NCBI RefSeq assembly: GCF_001702265.1
Contig: NZ_MAUE01000045.1
Location: forward strand, 645,767-709,766
Reading direction: 5' to 3'
Length of the DNA: 64,000 bases
Source of the DNA: Pseudomonas aylmerensis
GTDB taxonomy: Bacteria; Pseudomonadota; Gammaproteobacteria; Pseudomonadales; Pseudomonadaceae
The notes below the pieces were generated by a model that ran no database searches, was not told where the DNA came from, and worked only from the letters and a program-made list of their open reading frames with translations. Below are positions 51,401 to 58,908 of this stretch, piece after piece. The position numbers and the translations under genes are program-made. Every line of letters begins with the position of its first letter. The first letter of the stretch is position 1.

Positions 51401-52324
51401 GCACGTTTTGCGCAAGCCAGCCAAGCGGCCTTGGCGGTACCGCAGACGGCGAAGAGCCAGCAGCCGGTGGAGGCCAAGGTGTTCGCCGCGGTGGCCGAGA
51501 AGACCCAGCAGAACATCGCCGGCCTGTCGATGACCGTCTACCCGGCGCTCGTGGAGGAAAACGGCACGGTCAAGGAAGGGCGTTTCTCCACCGCTGCCGA
51601 AGCCGAGTTCCAGCATCGCCGCGCGTTGCAGCGCCTGCTGATGCAGCAACTGGCGGAACCGGCGAAATTCCTGCGCGGCAAATTGCCCGGCCTCACTGAA
51701 TTGGGCCTGATGTACCGCGAACTGGGGCGCATCGACGCGCTGGTCGAAGACATCCTGCTGGCCAGCCTCGACAGCTGCGTGCTGGAAGGCGAAGCCAGCT
51801 TGCCGCGTGACGGCGCCGGCCTCGCCGCGTTGGCCGAACGCAAGCGTGGCAGCTGGACCGAACATGCCGAACGCCTGGCACGCTTGACCCTGGAGGTGTT
51901 GAAACTCTGGCACGGCCTTCAAAAGCGCTTCAAGGGCAAGATCGACCTGGCCCAGGCGGTGGCCCTCAACGACATCAAGCAACAATTGAGTAACCTGGTG
52001 TATCCCGGTTTTGTGCGCGAAACCCCGGCGCAGTGGTTCAAGGAGCTGCCGCGATTCCTCAAGGCCATCGAATTGCGTCTGGAGAAACTGCCGAGCCAGG
52101 TGCAAAAGGATCGGGTGTGGAGCACCGAACTGGGCGGCCTGTGGGCGCAATACCAGAACCGCCTGAACAAACACACCCAGGAAGGCAAGCGCGACCCGCA
52201 ACTGGAGCTCTATCGCTGGTGGCTGGAGGAATATCGGGTGTCGTTGTTTGCCCAGCAGCTCGGCACCAAAGTGCCGATTTCCGACAAGCGCCTGAGCAAG
52301 CAATGGAGCCTGGTCGAGGCTTGA
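48413..52324 (+). CDS. hrpA: ATP-dependent RNA helicase HrpA (DEAH type)
   Basis: 1303 residues, full family length. Walker A GETGSGKTTQLPK (about residue 95), DEAH in IIVDEAHERSLN, SAT motif VIITSATIDLERF, and motif VI NQRKGRCGRVEPG; then HA2, OB-fold and the long C-terminal DUF3418 part typical of HrpA. It unwinds structured RNA and rescues stalled or collided ribosomes in E. coli. The start ATG 48413 has only a weak ribosome site. A minus-strand shadow frame spans most of it and is not a gene. Confidence 0.96.
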   Translation: MTDQAPAIDQLLKNLDHAMLADRHRLRRQLLELRKKPDEEKLAQWVTRMQASCAQVTARRASLPVIRYDDSLPIAAKRDEIKDALNKHQVLIIAGETGSGKTTQLPKICLEIGRGQYGLIGHTQPRRIAARSVASRVAEELATPLGALVGYQVRFEDQSDSNTLIKLMTDGILLAETQNDRYLERYDTIIVDEAHERSLNIDFLLGYLKTLLPRRPDLKVIITSATIDLERFSKHFDDAPIVEVSGRTFPVDTWYRPLTLEQDEEGNRVEDDLTVDQAILATLDEIAAYERSERRSPGDVLVFLPGEREIRDAAEMLRKAQLKHTEILPLYARLSPAEQQRIFQSHPGRRVVLATNVAETSLTVPGIRYVIDSGTARISRYSYRAKVQRLPIEAISQASANQRKGRCGRVEPGICVRLYSEEDFIARPEFTDPEILRTNLAAVILQMLHLRLGEITDFPFIEPPDGKAISDGFNLLQELSAVDRNSQLTPLGRQLARLPVDPRMGRMLLEAAKLGSLQEVLIVASAMSIQDPRERPPERQQAADQAHAQWKDADSDFAGLVNLWRGFEEQRQALTASPLRNWCRKNFLNYLRLREWRDSHRQLSLICRDMQLTVNKEPADFPKLHKAVLSGLLSQIGQKTEEGDYLGARQRRFWIHPSSGIGKKRPQWLMTAELVETTKLYARMVAKIDADWIEPLAGHLIKKNHFEPHWEKKRGQVVAFEQITLFGLIVVGRRPVHYGPIDPVVSRELFIREGLVRGEIQSRAKCLTANQQLLEQLDELEAKARRRDILADEETLYAFYDARLPAEIHQTATFDSWYKVNSQKDPQLLIMREEDVLAREASEVTAAHYPDTLHLGDLALALSYHFEPNHPRDGVTLRVPAPLLPALPPERLEWLVPGVIEAKCIALVRNLPKALRKNFVPVPDFVKAALQRIEFGQGSLPQALGRELLRMTGARVSDEAWAEAAQQVDSHLKMNLEVVDGEGKFLGEGRDLAELTARFAQASQAALAVPQTAKSQQPVEAKVFAAVAEKTQQNIAGLSMTVYPALVEENGTVKEGRFSTAAEAEFQHRRALQRLLMQQLAEPAKFLRGKLPGLTELGLMYRELGRIDALVEDILLASLDSCVLEGEASLPRDGAGLAALAERKRGSWTEHAERLARLTLEVLKLWHGLQKRFKGKIDLAQAVALNDIKQQLSNLVYPGFVRETPAQWFKELPRFLKAIELRLEKLPSQVQKDRVWSTELGGLWAQYQNRLNKHTQEGKRDPQLELYRWWLEEYRVSLFAQQLGTKVPISDKRLSKQWSLVEA

Positions 52325-52700
52325 AATTGTGGTGAGCGGGCTTGCTAAGACAGGTGGGCTTGTCGTGGCAGATGGGTTTTCTTGGTGGTGAGTGGCCTTT
52401 TTGTGGTGAGCAGGCTTGTTGGGGTGAGCAGGCCTGTGTGGTGAGTAGGCTTGTTGTGGCTGGCGGGCTTTTTGTGGTGAGCAGGCTTGCCCTGCGTTGG
52501 GCTGCGCAGCAGCCCCAAAAACAGCTCACCGGATCTATCTGGCAGACCGAGGAGGTTGGACTGGGGCTGCTGCGCAGCCCAACGCAGGGCAAGCCTGCTC
52601 ACCACAAAAAGTCTGCTCACCACAAAAAGTCTGCTTGCCACCACAGGCTCGCCAGCCACAATAAGGCCGCTCATCAAGACAAGCCTGCTTGCCACAGGGC
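52325..52700. repeat. Palindromic array of degenerate REP-like units
   Basis: About 370 bases directly after hrpA built from degenerate ~20-bp units of the type TTTTTGTGGTGAGCAGGCTT. Several copies point right before 52516 and several point left after 52563, so the array is nearly self-complementary as a whole. Frames reading through it encode only repeats of this unit in both strands and are not genes. Confidence 0.85.
52469..52610. repeat. Perfect 48-bp inverted repeat at the array centre
   Basis: 52469-52516 is the exact reverse complement of 52563-52610, with a 46-base loop. Inside each arm is GGGCTGC-GCA-GCAGCCC, itself a hairpin. The exact match over 48 bp amid degenerate units points to recent duplication-inversion or conversion. 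Confidence 0.95.
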
Positions 52701-52875
52701 CAACACCACTGCACAGCAGGTTTATCGGGCACATGGCGCCAAATCCCAGGGTTTGTGGCAAACTTCGCGGTTATAAATGCCGGGATCGTCGGGATGGGCT
52801 GGCGTACAGCCACGGCGCGATGGAATAAAGCGTTGCCAGTTTGATGCCGCTGGACGGAATCGAACGACTTACAGT

Positions 52876-52893
52876 TTGGTACGACGGTACCAA
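52876..52893. promoter_or_regulatory. Palindrome upstream of the FabH-like gene
   Basis: TTGGTACGACGGTACCAA, arms of 7 bp with a GACG centre, 33 bases before the GTG start. Position and symmetry suggest an operator or a 5'-UTR hairpin. Confidence 0.5.
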
Positions 52894-52926
52894 TATCTTC
52901 TGCCTGACAGATTTAGAGGAACGACC

Positions 52927-54048
52927 GTGCATAACGTCGTCATCAGCGGCACTGGCCTGTATACCCCGGCCAACAGCATCTCCAACGAAGAGCTGGTGCA
53001 GTCTTTCAATACCTACGTGCAGCAGTTCAACGCCGACAACGCCGCCGCCATCGAGCGTGGTGACGTTCAGCCGCTGACCGAATCCAGCGCCGCCTTTATC
53101 GAAAAAGCCTCGGGCATCAAGAGCCGCTTTGTCATGGACAAGGACGGCATTCTCGACCCGCAGCGCATGGCCCCGCGTCTTCCCGAGCGCAGCAATGACG
53201 AGTGGTCGGTGCTTTGCCAGATGGCCGTCGGCGCTGCCGAACAGGCCCTGCAGCGCGCCGGCAAGACCGCCGCCGACATCGACGGCGTGATCGTCGCCTG
53301 CTCCAACCTGCAGCGCGCCTACCCGGCCATTGCCATCGAAGTCCAGGAAGCCCTGGGCATCGAAGGGTTCGGTTTCGACATGAACGTGGCGTGTTCCTCG
53401 GCGACCTTTGGCATCCAGAACGCCGCCAACAGCATCCAGCTGGGCCAGGCGCGGGCGATCCTGATGGTCAACCCGGAAGTCTGCACCGGCCACCTGAATT
53501 TCCGTGACCGCGACAGCCACTTCATCTTCGGCGACGCGGCCACCGCAGTGATCCTCGAGCGTGCCGACCTGGCCACCTCCGAGCACCAGTTCGACGTGGT
53601 CAGCACCAAGCTGCTGACCAAGTTCTCGAACAACATACGCAACAATTTCGGCTTCCTCAACCGCGCGGCGGAAGAGGGCATCGGCGCGCCCGACAAGCTG
53701 TTCGTGCAGGAAGGCCGCAAAGTGTTCCGCGATGTCTGCCCGATGGTCGCCGAGCTGATCGGTGTGCATCTGGAAGAAAACCAGTTGAACGTGGCAGACG
53801 TGAAGCGCTTCTGGCTGCACCAGGCCAACCTGAGCATGAACCACCTGATTGTGAAGAAACTGCTGGGCCGCGAAGCCTCGGTGGAAGAAGCGCCGGTGAT
53901 CCTCGATACTTACGCCAACACCAGCTCGGCCGGCTCGGTGATTGCGTTCCACACCTACCAGGACGACCTGCCCAAGGGCGCCGTCGCGGTACTCAGTTCG
54001 TTTGGCGCAGGCTATTCGATCGGTAGCGTAATCCTGCGCAAGCGCTGA
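52927..54048 (+). CDS. Beta-ketoacyl-ACP synthase III (FabH-like)
   Basis: 373 residues, longer than classical FabH (~317). Thiolase-fold enzyme: catalytic Cys in NVACSSATFG, His in FWLHQANLSMNHLI and Asn in DTYANTSSAGS. It resembles the Pseudomonas FabH homologue (PA3286 type) reported to feed beta-oxidation-derived octanoyl-CoA into fatty-acid synthesis; the assignment to that role is by similarity of length and by the neighbouring ECF sigma gene. The start is GTG 52927 with AGAGGA about 8 bases upstream. Confidence 0.9.
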   Translation: MHNVVISGTGLYTPANSISNEELVQSFNTYVQQFNADNAAAIERGDVQPLTESSAAFIEKASGIKSRFVMDKDGILDPQRMAPRLPERSNDEWSVLCQMAVGAAEQALQRAGKTAADIDGVIVACSNLQRAYPAIAIEVQEALGIEGFGFDMNVACSSATFGIQNAANSIQLGQARAILMVNPEVCTGHLNFRDRDSHFIFGDAATAVILERADLATSEHQFDVVSTKLLTKFSNNIRNNFGFLNRAAEEGIGAPDKLFVQEGRKVFRDVCPMVAELIGVHLEENQLNVADVKRFWLHQANLSMNHLIVKKLLGREASVEEAPVILDTYANTSSAGSVIAFHTYQDDLPKGAVAVLSSFGAGYSIGSVILRKR

Positions 54049-54068
54049 TCTACCGGGGTAACGCCGTC

Positions 54069-54161
54069 CCTGTAGGCGACGGCTTGCCAGCGATCGCATC
54101 AGCGCGGTGCGGCTGAATCACCCAGGTGCCTGCATCGCTGGCAAGCCAGTTCCTACCAGGG
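54069..54161. repeat. REP inverted pair
   Basis: Left unit CCTGTAGGCGACGGCTTGCC and right unit ATCGCTGGCAAGCCAGTTCC in opposite orientation, between the FabH-like and sigma-factor genes. Confidence 0.8.
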
Positions 54162-54207
54162 CCTGGTTGCTGCAGTAGCGGGTTTGCACAGTGGAATCGA
54201 GGTAGAC

Positions 54208-54822
54208 ATGGCAGCAGCGGACGACGCGCACCTGCTTGAACGTTTGCTCAAGGGTGAGCAGCGGGCCTACAAGGAATTGGTCACCACCTATCAAAGCGCG
54301 ATGCGCGCGGTGGCCTATGCCATTGTCGGGCAGCGCCATGCCGATGAGGTGGTGCAGGACGCCTGGCTGTCGGTGGTACGCAACCTAGCCCGGTTCGAGG
54401 GGCGCTCCAGCCTCAAGACCTGGCTGCTGACCATCACGGCCAACGCCGCCAAGGGTCGCTATAAGCAGAATCGCCGGGAAGTGCTGCTCGACGACCTGCC
54501 TTCGCCCCATGGCACCATTGGCGACGACCGTTTTACCCCCGATGATGGCCACTGGGCTGTCGCGCCCTACGCCTGGCACCAGGACACCCCGGAAGCCCTG
54601 CTGACCGAGGATGAACTGCGCAAGTGCCTGGAGCACACGTTGCTGAACCTGTCCGATTTGCAAAGCAGCGTGCTGGTATTGCGCGAACGCCAGGGCCTGG
54701 AGTTGGAAGAGATCTGTAATCTTCTGACACTCTCGCTCTCCAATGTCCGTGTGCTGTTGCATCGAGCACGGCTTAAAGTCTTCGCCACGGTGGAGCATTT
54801 TGAGGAAACGGGCGAATGTTGA
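54208..54822 (+). CDS. ECF-family RNA polymerase sigma factor
   Basis: 204 residues. Sigma region 2 (LLKGEQRAYKELVTTYQSAM, DEVVQDAWLSVVRNLARF) and region 4 (LQSSVLVLRERQGLELEEIC, SNVRVLLHRARLKVF) are separated by a longer-than-usual acidic linker. GAGGT precedes ATG 54208. It overlaps the next gene, a zinc anti-sigma factor, by 7 bases. The order FabH homologue, ECF sigma, small gene matches P. aeruginosa PA3286-PA3284. The stimulus is unknown. Confidence 0.93.
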   Translation: MAAADDAHLLERLLKGEQRAYKELVTTYQSAMRAVAYAIVGQRHADEVVQDAWLSVVRNLARFEGRSSLKTWLLTITANAAKGRYKQNRREVLLDDLPSPHGTIGDDRFTPDDGHWAVAPYAWHQDTPEALLTEDELRKCLEHTLLNLSDLQSSVLVLRERQGLELEEICNLLTLSLSNVRVLLHRARLKVFATVEHFEETGEC

Positions 54823-55061
54823 CCTGTAAAGAGCAAGTGGCGCGGTCCAGTGACTATCTCGATGGGCAATTGACCTTTCGCGAGCGTCTGCTGGTGCGTC
54901 ATCACTTGATGTTCTGCCCGAACTGCCGACGGTTCATCCGTCAGATGCGCCTGATGCAGGCGACGCTGAAGATCATGCCGCAAGCGCCGGTAAAGGATGT
55001 GGATGCCTTGGCGCAGCGCCTCGCTGACGAGCGACTCAAGGATCAGAAAGGCGGGGAATAG
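54816..55061 (+). CDS. Zinc-binding anti-sigma factor
   Basis: 81 residues. The zf-HC2/ZAS motif HHLMFCPNC (HxxxCxxC) plus an N-terminal Cys at position 4 fit a zinc-bound anti-sigma domain. No membrane helix, so it acts in the cytoplasm and could release the upstream sigma factor by thiol oxidation. Translation is coupled to the sigma gene by a 7-base overlap. Confidence 0.88.
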   Translation: MLTCKEQVARSSDYLDGQLTFRERLLVRHHLMFCPNCRRFIRQMRLMQATLKIMPQAPVKDVDALAQRLADERLKDQKGGE

Positions 55062-55168
55062 GCAGGCTCGCGTGGGTGGGGCGAACGGATGATGGGGATC
55101 TCCCCGCCCACGCAAGACTGTTACAGCCACCTCGGGCCGTCCTGGCCCAAGGCGTTCAACGTTGACAC

Positions 55169-56515
55169 TTAGAACTTGGCTTCTGCATCCAGCTGCAGGG
55201 TGTTGGCGTTCGCGTCGCGGTAGCCCGGGGCGCTGGCGTAATCGGCCTTGGTCAGGAAGTACGTGGCGCCGATGGCGAAGTTCTTGTCGATGTCGTAGCC
55301 GACCTTGAACTTGTGACCGCGCGCACCGGTGAAGCCGCCGGCGAAGTCGGAGTCGGTGAAGGCGCCGACCACTGCGTAGCGCTGTACGTCGCGGTAGTTG
55401 TAGTCCAGGTTGAAGCCGAACACCTTGGACTTGGCACCCAGCAACCAGGCAGTGTCCTGATCTTTTTGAGTGGCTTCGTTGTTCTTCACGTATTGACCGT
55501 AGAACGACAACGGTACGGCCAGGCCGCCGATATCGACTTGGCTGAAGCCTTCATACAAACGGTATTCGCTGGCATTGCCGGCTGCGGTGTTGGCAATGGT
55601 TTCGGCCGGCGTCAGGCATTGAGTCGAGCCAGCGGTGGGGCAGCGGCTGTCCTGGTCGTTCTGAAAGGCGTAGACGCTGCCACCCAGGGTGACTTTCAGG
55701 TTGTCGGTGAGGGAGAAACGCGAGCCCAACTGGCCGGCCGTCATGCGCAGGTCATTGCGAAATTGCACGCCTTCGCCGTTGACGTTGTCCTTGAGGGTGT
55801 AGTTACCCAGGCTGCCGAACAGCTCGGCGCTGGTGCCCAATGGGTATTTGTAGGTCACCGCCAGGCCTTCCGGGTTGACATCGCTGTCCCAGATCACGTC
55901 GCCCATGCTGACCCAGGGTTGCAGCATCTTGCCGCCAATCACGTGCAGGTTCTTGATCTGGTCCGGGTGATAGTCGATGTAGCCGAGGTCCAGCCACAGC
56001 GACTTCTTGTTGAAGTAGCTGTCCAGGTCCTGGTTGGTGGAGCGCGCGTCTTCGCTGTTGCCGGTGGCGATACGGATACCGGTGTCGACCTGCGAGTTGA
56101 TTTCGGTATAGGCGCCCAGGCGGGCACGGATGCGCTGGCGATCCTTGTCCTTGCCACCGTTGTTGGGGGTGCCGTCGATCTTGACGGTTTCCTGGCGGAA
56201 ACGCACATCACCCTTGAGCTGGGTCTTCGCGGCCCAGGCCAGCTTCTGGTCGAACACGCTGAGGTCGTTGGTTTTTTTCGCGGTGGCCGCGATCTGTTCG
56301 TTGGTCTCTTGTTGAGCTTGCTGTGCGATCTGCTTTTCTTTCTGATCCTTGGCCAGTTCCGCTTGCAGCTCGGTGTACTGCGCCGCAGTGATCTGGCCAT
56401 TGGCCTTGAGCATGTCGAGCAATTTAGCGTCGACTGCAGCGCTGGCCGGAACGCTCAGGGCCAGTAACAGGCCGCCGCACAGGACCGCCGCAGTTTTAGT
56501 GGAAGCAAGACGCAT
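55169..56515 (-). CDS. Putative outer-membrane porin
   Basis: 448 residues. Signal peptide (MRLASTKTAAVLCGGLLLAL ... ASA), then a helical Gln/Glu/Lys-rich coiled-coil segment (about 27-70: ITAAQYTELQAELAKDQKEK) and a long beta-barrel part with alternating residues ending in a C-terminal Phe (LDAEAKF), required for outer-membrane assembly. This layout fits the putative porin family with an N-terminal coiled coil. The substrate is unknown. GGAG lies 6 bases before ATG 56515. A 16-bp palindrome lies upstream. Confidence 0.85.
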   Translation of the reverse strand: MRLASTKTAAVLCGGLLLALSVPASAAVDAKLLDMLKANGQITAAQYTELQAELAKDQKEKQIAQQAQQETNEQIAATAKKTNDLSVFDQKLAWAAKTQLKGDVRFRQETVKIDGTPNNGGKDKDRQRIRARLGAYTEINSQVDTGIRIATGNSEDARSTNQDLDSYFNKKSLWLDLGYIDYHPDQIKNLHVIGGKMLQPWVSMGDVIWDSDVNPEGLAVTYKYPLGTSAELFGSLGNYTLKDNVNGEGVQFRNDLRMTAGQLGSRFSLTDNLKVTLGGSVYAFQNDQDSRCPTAGSTQCLTPAETIANTAAGNASEYRLYEGFSQVDIGGLAVPLSFYGQYVKNNEATQKDQDTAWLLGAKSKVFGFNLDYNYRDVQRYAVVGAFTDSDFAGGFTGARGHKFKVGYDIDKNFAIGATYFLTKADYASAPGYRDANANTLQLDAEAKF

Positions 56516-56664
56516 ATCAATCTCCGAAAGTGAGGAGGGATGGCAAACCATCCAGGACACAACCGACCGATGACGGACGGAAAAATAACCACCTGTTAGA
56601 ACCAGGCGCTCTAAAAACAGGCGTCAGTATCACGATCGTTTATGACGCAACAGTGGCGAAGTGA

Positions 56665-56680
56665 TGTCATCTAGATGACA
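56665..56680. promoter_or_regulatory. Perfect 16-bp palindrome between the porin and FemAB-like genes
   Basis: TGTCATCTAGATGACA, fully self-complementary, 150 bases upstream of the porin start and 119 bases upstream of the FemAB-like start. A likely dimeric-regulator site for one or both divergent genes. Confidence 0.6.
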
Positions 56681-56798
56681 AATTATTTAAGAATGGAACT
56701 ATCGGTTTAGAGCCTTGTCCGGCGATTTGAGGGTGTGCTGGGCTCGGCGATAAGCGATACTCGCGAGGCTTTCACGCCATGACGTAGTGAGGATGCCG

Positions 56799-57923
56799 AT
56801 GCCGTTGCAACGCCTGGACAGCCTGTCCGAAATCGCCCCGCAGGTTTGGGATGCACTGGTGCCGCAGGCCCAACCTTTCGTGCGACACGCCTTCCTCAGC
56901 GCGCTGGAAGACAGCGCCAGCCTGGGCCCCCAATCGGGCTGGCAACCGGAGCACCTGTTGCACTGGGAGGGCGATCGGCTGGTGGCGGCCTTGCCCAGTT
57001 ATCGCAAGTGGCATTCCTACGGCGAGTACGTGTTCGACCACGGCTGGGCGGATGCCTGTGAGCGGGCGGGCATCGACTATTACCCCAAGCTGTTGACGGC
57101 CGTGCCGTTCAGTCCGGTCAGCGGGCCGCGCCTGCTGGCGGCCAATGCCGAGGACGGGTTCGAGCTGCTCAACAGCCTGCCGGGCTATCTGGAAATCGAG
57201 GGCCTCTCCAGCGCCCATATCAACTTCACCGACGCGTTGGCCGATGATGCGCTGGCCCGCCAACCCGGCTGGTTGCAGCGCCTGGGGTGCCAGTTTCACT
57301 GGCAGAACCGTGGCTACCGCGACTTCCAGGATTTCCTCGACGCGCTCAGTTCGCGCAAGCGCAAACAGATGCGCAAAGAACGCGAACAGGTGGCGGGGCA
57401 GGGCATCGACTTCGAGTGGCTGCAAGGCCATGAGCTGAGCGAAGCGCAATGGGATTTTGTCTACGCCTGCTACGCCAATACCTACGCGGTACGCCGCCAA
57501 TCGCCCTACCTGACCCGCGCGTTTTTCAGCCTGCTGGCCGAACGCATGCCCGAGGCGATCCGAGTGGTGCTGGCCAAGCAAGGTAGTCGCCCGGTGGCCA
57601 TGGCCTTCAGCCTGATCGGTGGCGACAGCTTCTACGGCCGCTACTGGGGCTGCCTGGCCGAGTTTGATCGACTGCATTTCGAAACCTGTTTCTACCAGGG
57701 CATGGACTACGCCATTGCCCACGGTCTGCAACGCTTCGACGCCGGCGCCCAGGGCGAGCACAAGCTGATTCGCGGGTTCGAGCCGGTGATTACCCGCTCA
57801 TGGCACTACTTGCGTCATCCGGGGTTGAAGAATGCGGTTGAGGACTTCCTGGCACGCGAACAGGTGGGGATCCTGGCGTATGCCGAAGAAGCGCGGGCAG
57901 CCCTACCGTATCGGCAGGGCTGA
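56799..57923 (+). CDS. FemAB-like/GNAT peptidogalycan-type acyltransferase
   Basis: 374 residues of the FemAB-like (COG3146) group: HAFLSALEDSASLGPQSGW near the start, SSRKRKQMRKEREQV, and a C-terminal GNAT half with GGDSFYGRYWGCLAEFDRLH and FDAGAQGEHKLIRGF. Members are predicted N-acyltransferases of unknown substrate. ATG 56799 has AGGA 6 bases upstream and is preferred to GTG 56787 and ATG 56793. Confidence 0.88.
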   Translation: MPLQRLDSLSEIAPQVWDALVPQAQPFVRHAFLSALEDSASLGPQSGWQPEHLLHWEGDRLVAALPSYRKWHSYGEYVFDHGWADACERAGIDYYPKLLTAVPFSPVSGPRLLAANAEDGFELLNSLPGYLEIEGLSSAHINFTDALADDALARQPGWLQRLGCQFHWQNRGYRDFQDFLDALSSRKRKQMRKEREQVAGQGIDFEWLQGHELSEAQWDFVYACYANTYAVRRQSPYLTRAFFSLLAERMPEAIRVVLAKQGSRPVAMAFSLIGGDSFYGRYWGCLAEFDRLHFETCFYQGMDYAIAHGLQRFDAGAQGEHKLIRGFEPVITRSWHYLRHPGLKNAVEDFLAREQVGILAYAEEARAALPYRQG

Positions 57924-57933
57924 CCGGTTTGCC

Positions 57934-58635
57934 TTAAGCCGGCTCCTCCTTGCCCAGCCATCGATAGGCCACGCCGGCTATCGCCGCACCCAGCAATGGC
58001 GCGAGCCAGAACATCCACAACTGCTGGATCGCCCACCCGCCCACGATCAGCGCCGGGCCCGTACTGCGGGCCGGGTTGACCGAGGTGTTGGTCACGGGGA
58101 TGGAGATCAGGTGGATCAAGGTCAAGGCCAGGCCAATGGCGATGGGCGCGAGGCCCTTGGGCGCGCGGTGGTCGGTGGCGCCGAGGATGATCAGCAGGAA
58201 CATGGCTGTCATCACCAGCTCACAGACAAACCCCGCTGCCATTGAATAGCCGCCCGGCGAGTGCTCGCCATAGCCATTGGAGGCCAGGCCCGACGCGAGT
58301 TCAAACCCCGGTTTGCCGCTGGCAATGAAATACAGCAAGGCGGCGGCGAGTGTGCCGCCAATGACTTGAGCCACGATGTACGCCGGTAACTCCCTGGCCG
58401 GAAATCTTCCGCCCACGACCAGCCCCACCGAGACCGCCGGGTTGAGGTGACAACCACTGATGTGCCCGATGGCGACTGCCATGGTCAGCACCGTGAGCCC
58501 GAACGCCAGGGCCACCCCCAACAATCCGATCCCGACTGCAGGAAACGCTGCGGCCAACACCGCACTCCCGCAACCGCCCAACACCAGCCAAAACGTACCT
58601 AACCCCTCTGTGACTGAACGCTTGAACAAAGACAT
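57934..58635 (-). CDS. aqpZ: Aquaporin Z
   Basis: 233 residues with six helices and two re-entrant NPA loops (CHLNPAVSVG and TSVNPARSTG); the second loop has the selectivity-filter Arg, as in water-specific aquaporins. N-terminal LGTFWLVLGGCGSAVLAAAF matches AqpZ. It ends 10 bases from the convergent FemAB-like gene. Confidence 0.95.
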   Translation of the reverse strand: MSLFKRSVTEGLGTFWLVLGGCGSAVLAAAFPAVGIGLLGVALAFGLTVLTMAVAIGHISGCHLNPAVSVGLVVGGRFPARELPAYIVAQVIGGTLAAALLYFIASGKPGFELASGLASNGYGEHSPGGYSMAAGFVCELVMTAMFLLIILGATDHRAPKGLAPIAIGLALTLIHLISIPVTNTSVNPARSTGPALIVGGWAIQQLWMFWLAPLLGAAIAGVAYRWLGKEEPA

Positions 58636-58760
58636 GCAACCCGTCCTTGATAGATCGCTCTACCCAATCCGTAAATCAGTGATGCTCCCTGCAGATTTAC
58701 TTCAGCGCCCGTCTGGGCACTGCTCTGAAGTACAGCACGGATACGGCACAAATCCAGGCG

Positions 58761-58806
58761 CAAAAAAAAGCGCCAGCCCTTTGAAACAGAGGGCTGGCGC
58801 CGTTTT
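58761..58806 (-). terminator. Bidirectional terminator between the ABC exporter and aqpZ
   Basis: GCGCCAGCCCT-N9-AGGGCTGGCGC (58770-58800). On the minus strand it is followed by eight T (58762-58769), so it mainly ends the ABC exporter transcript; on the plus strand it has CGTTTT. Confidence 0.88.
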
Positions 58807-58813
58807 AACCTGG

Positions 58814-58890
58814 AGTCGGCTTGCCGGTGATGGCGCCCAAACACCTCGGTGATCTTTTAGGCTTCATCGCCGGTAAGCCGGCTCCTACGG
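58814..58890. repeat. REP inverted pair
   Basis: Left unit AGTCGGCTTGCCGGTGATGG and right unit ATCGCCGGTAAGCCGGCTCC in opposite orientation, past the end of the ABC exporter gene. Confidence 0.85.
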
Positions 58891-58908
58891 GGAGTTAGCG
58901 GTGTTGTC

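Noticed and set aside
48893..52303. 1136-codon minus-strand open frame opposite hrpA
   Set aside because: Codon-bias shadow of a high-GC gene; His/Gln/Leu-rich product with no domain, no ribosome site, and hrpA on the other strand is unambiguous.
52342..52828. Several open frames in the palindromic array after hrpA
   Set aside because: They translate only the degenerate repeat unit and appear on both strands, as expected for a palindrome.
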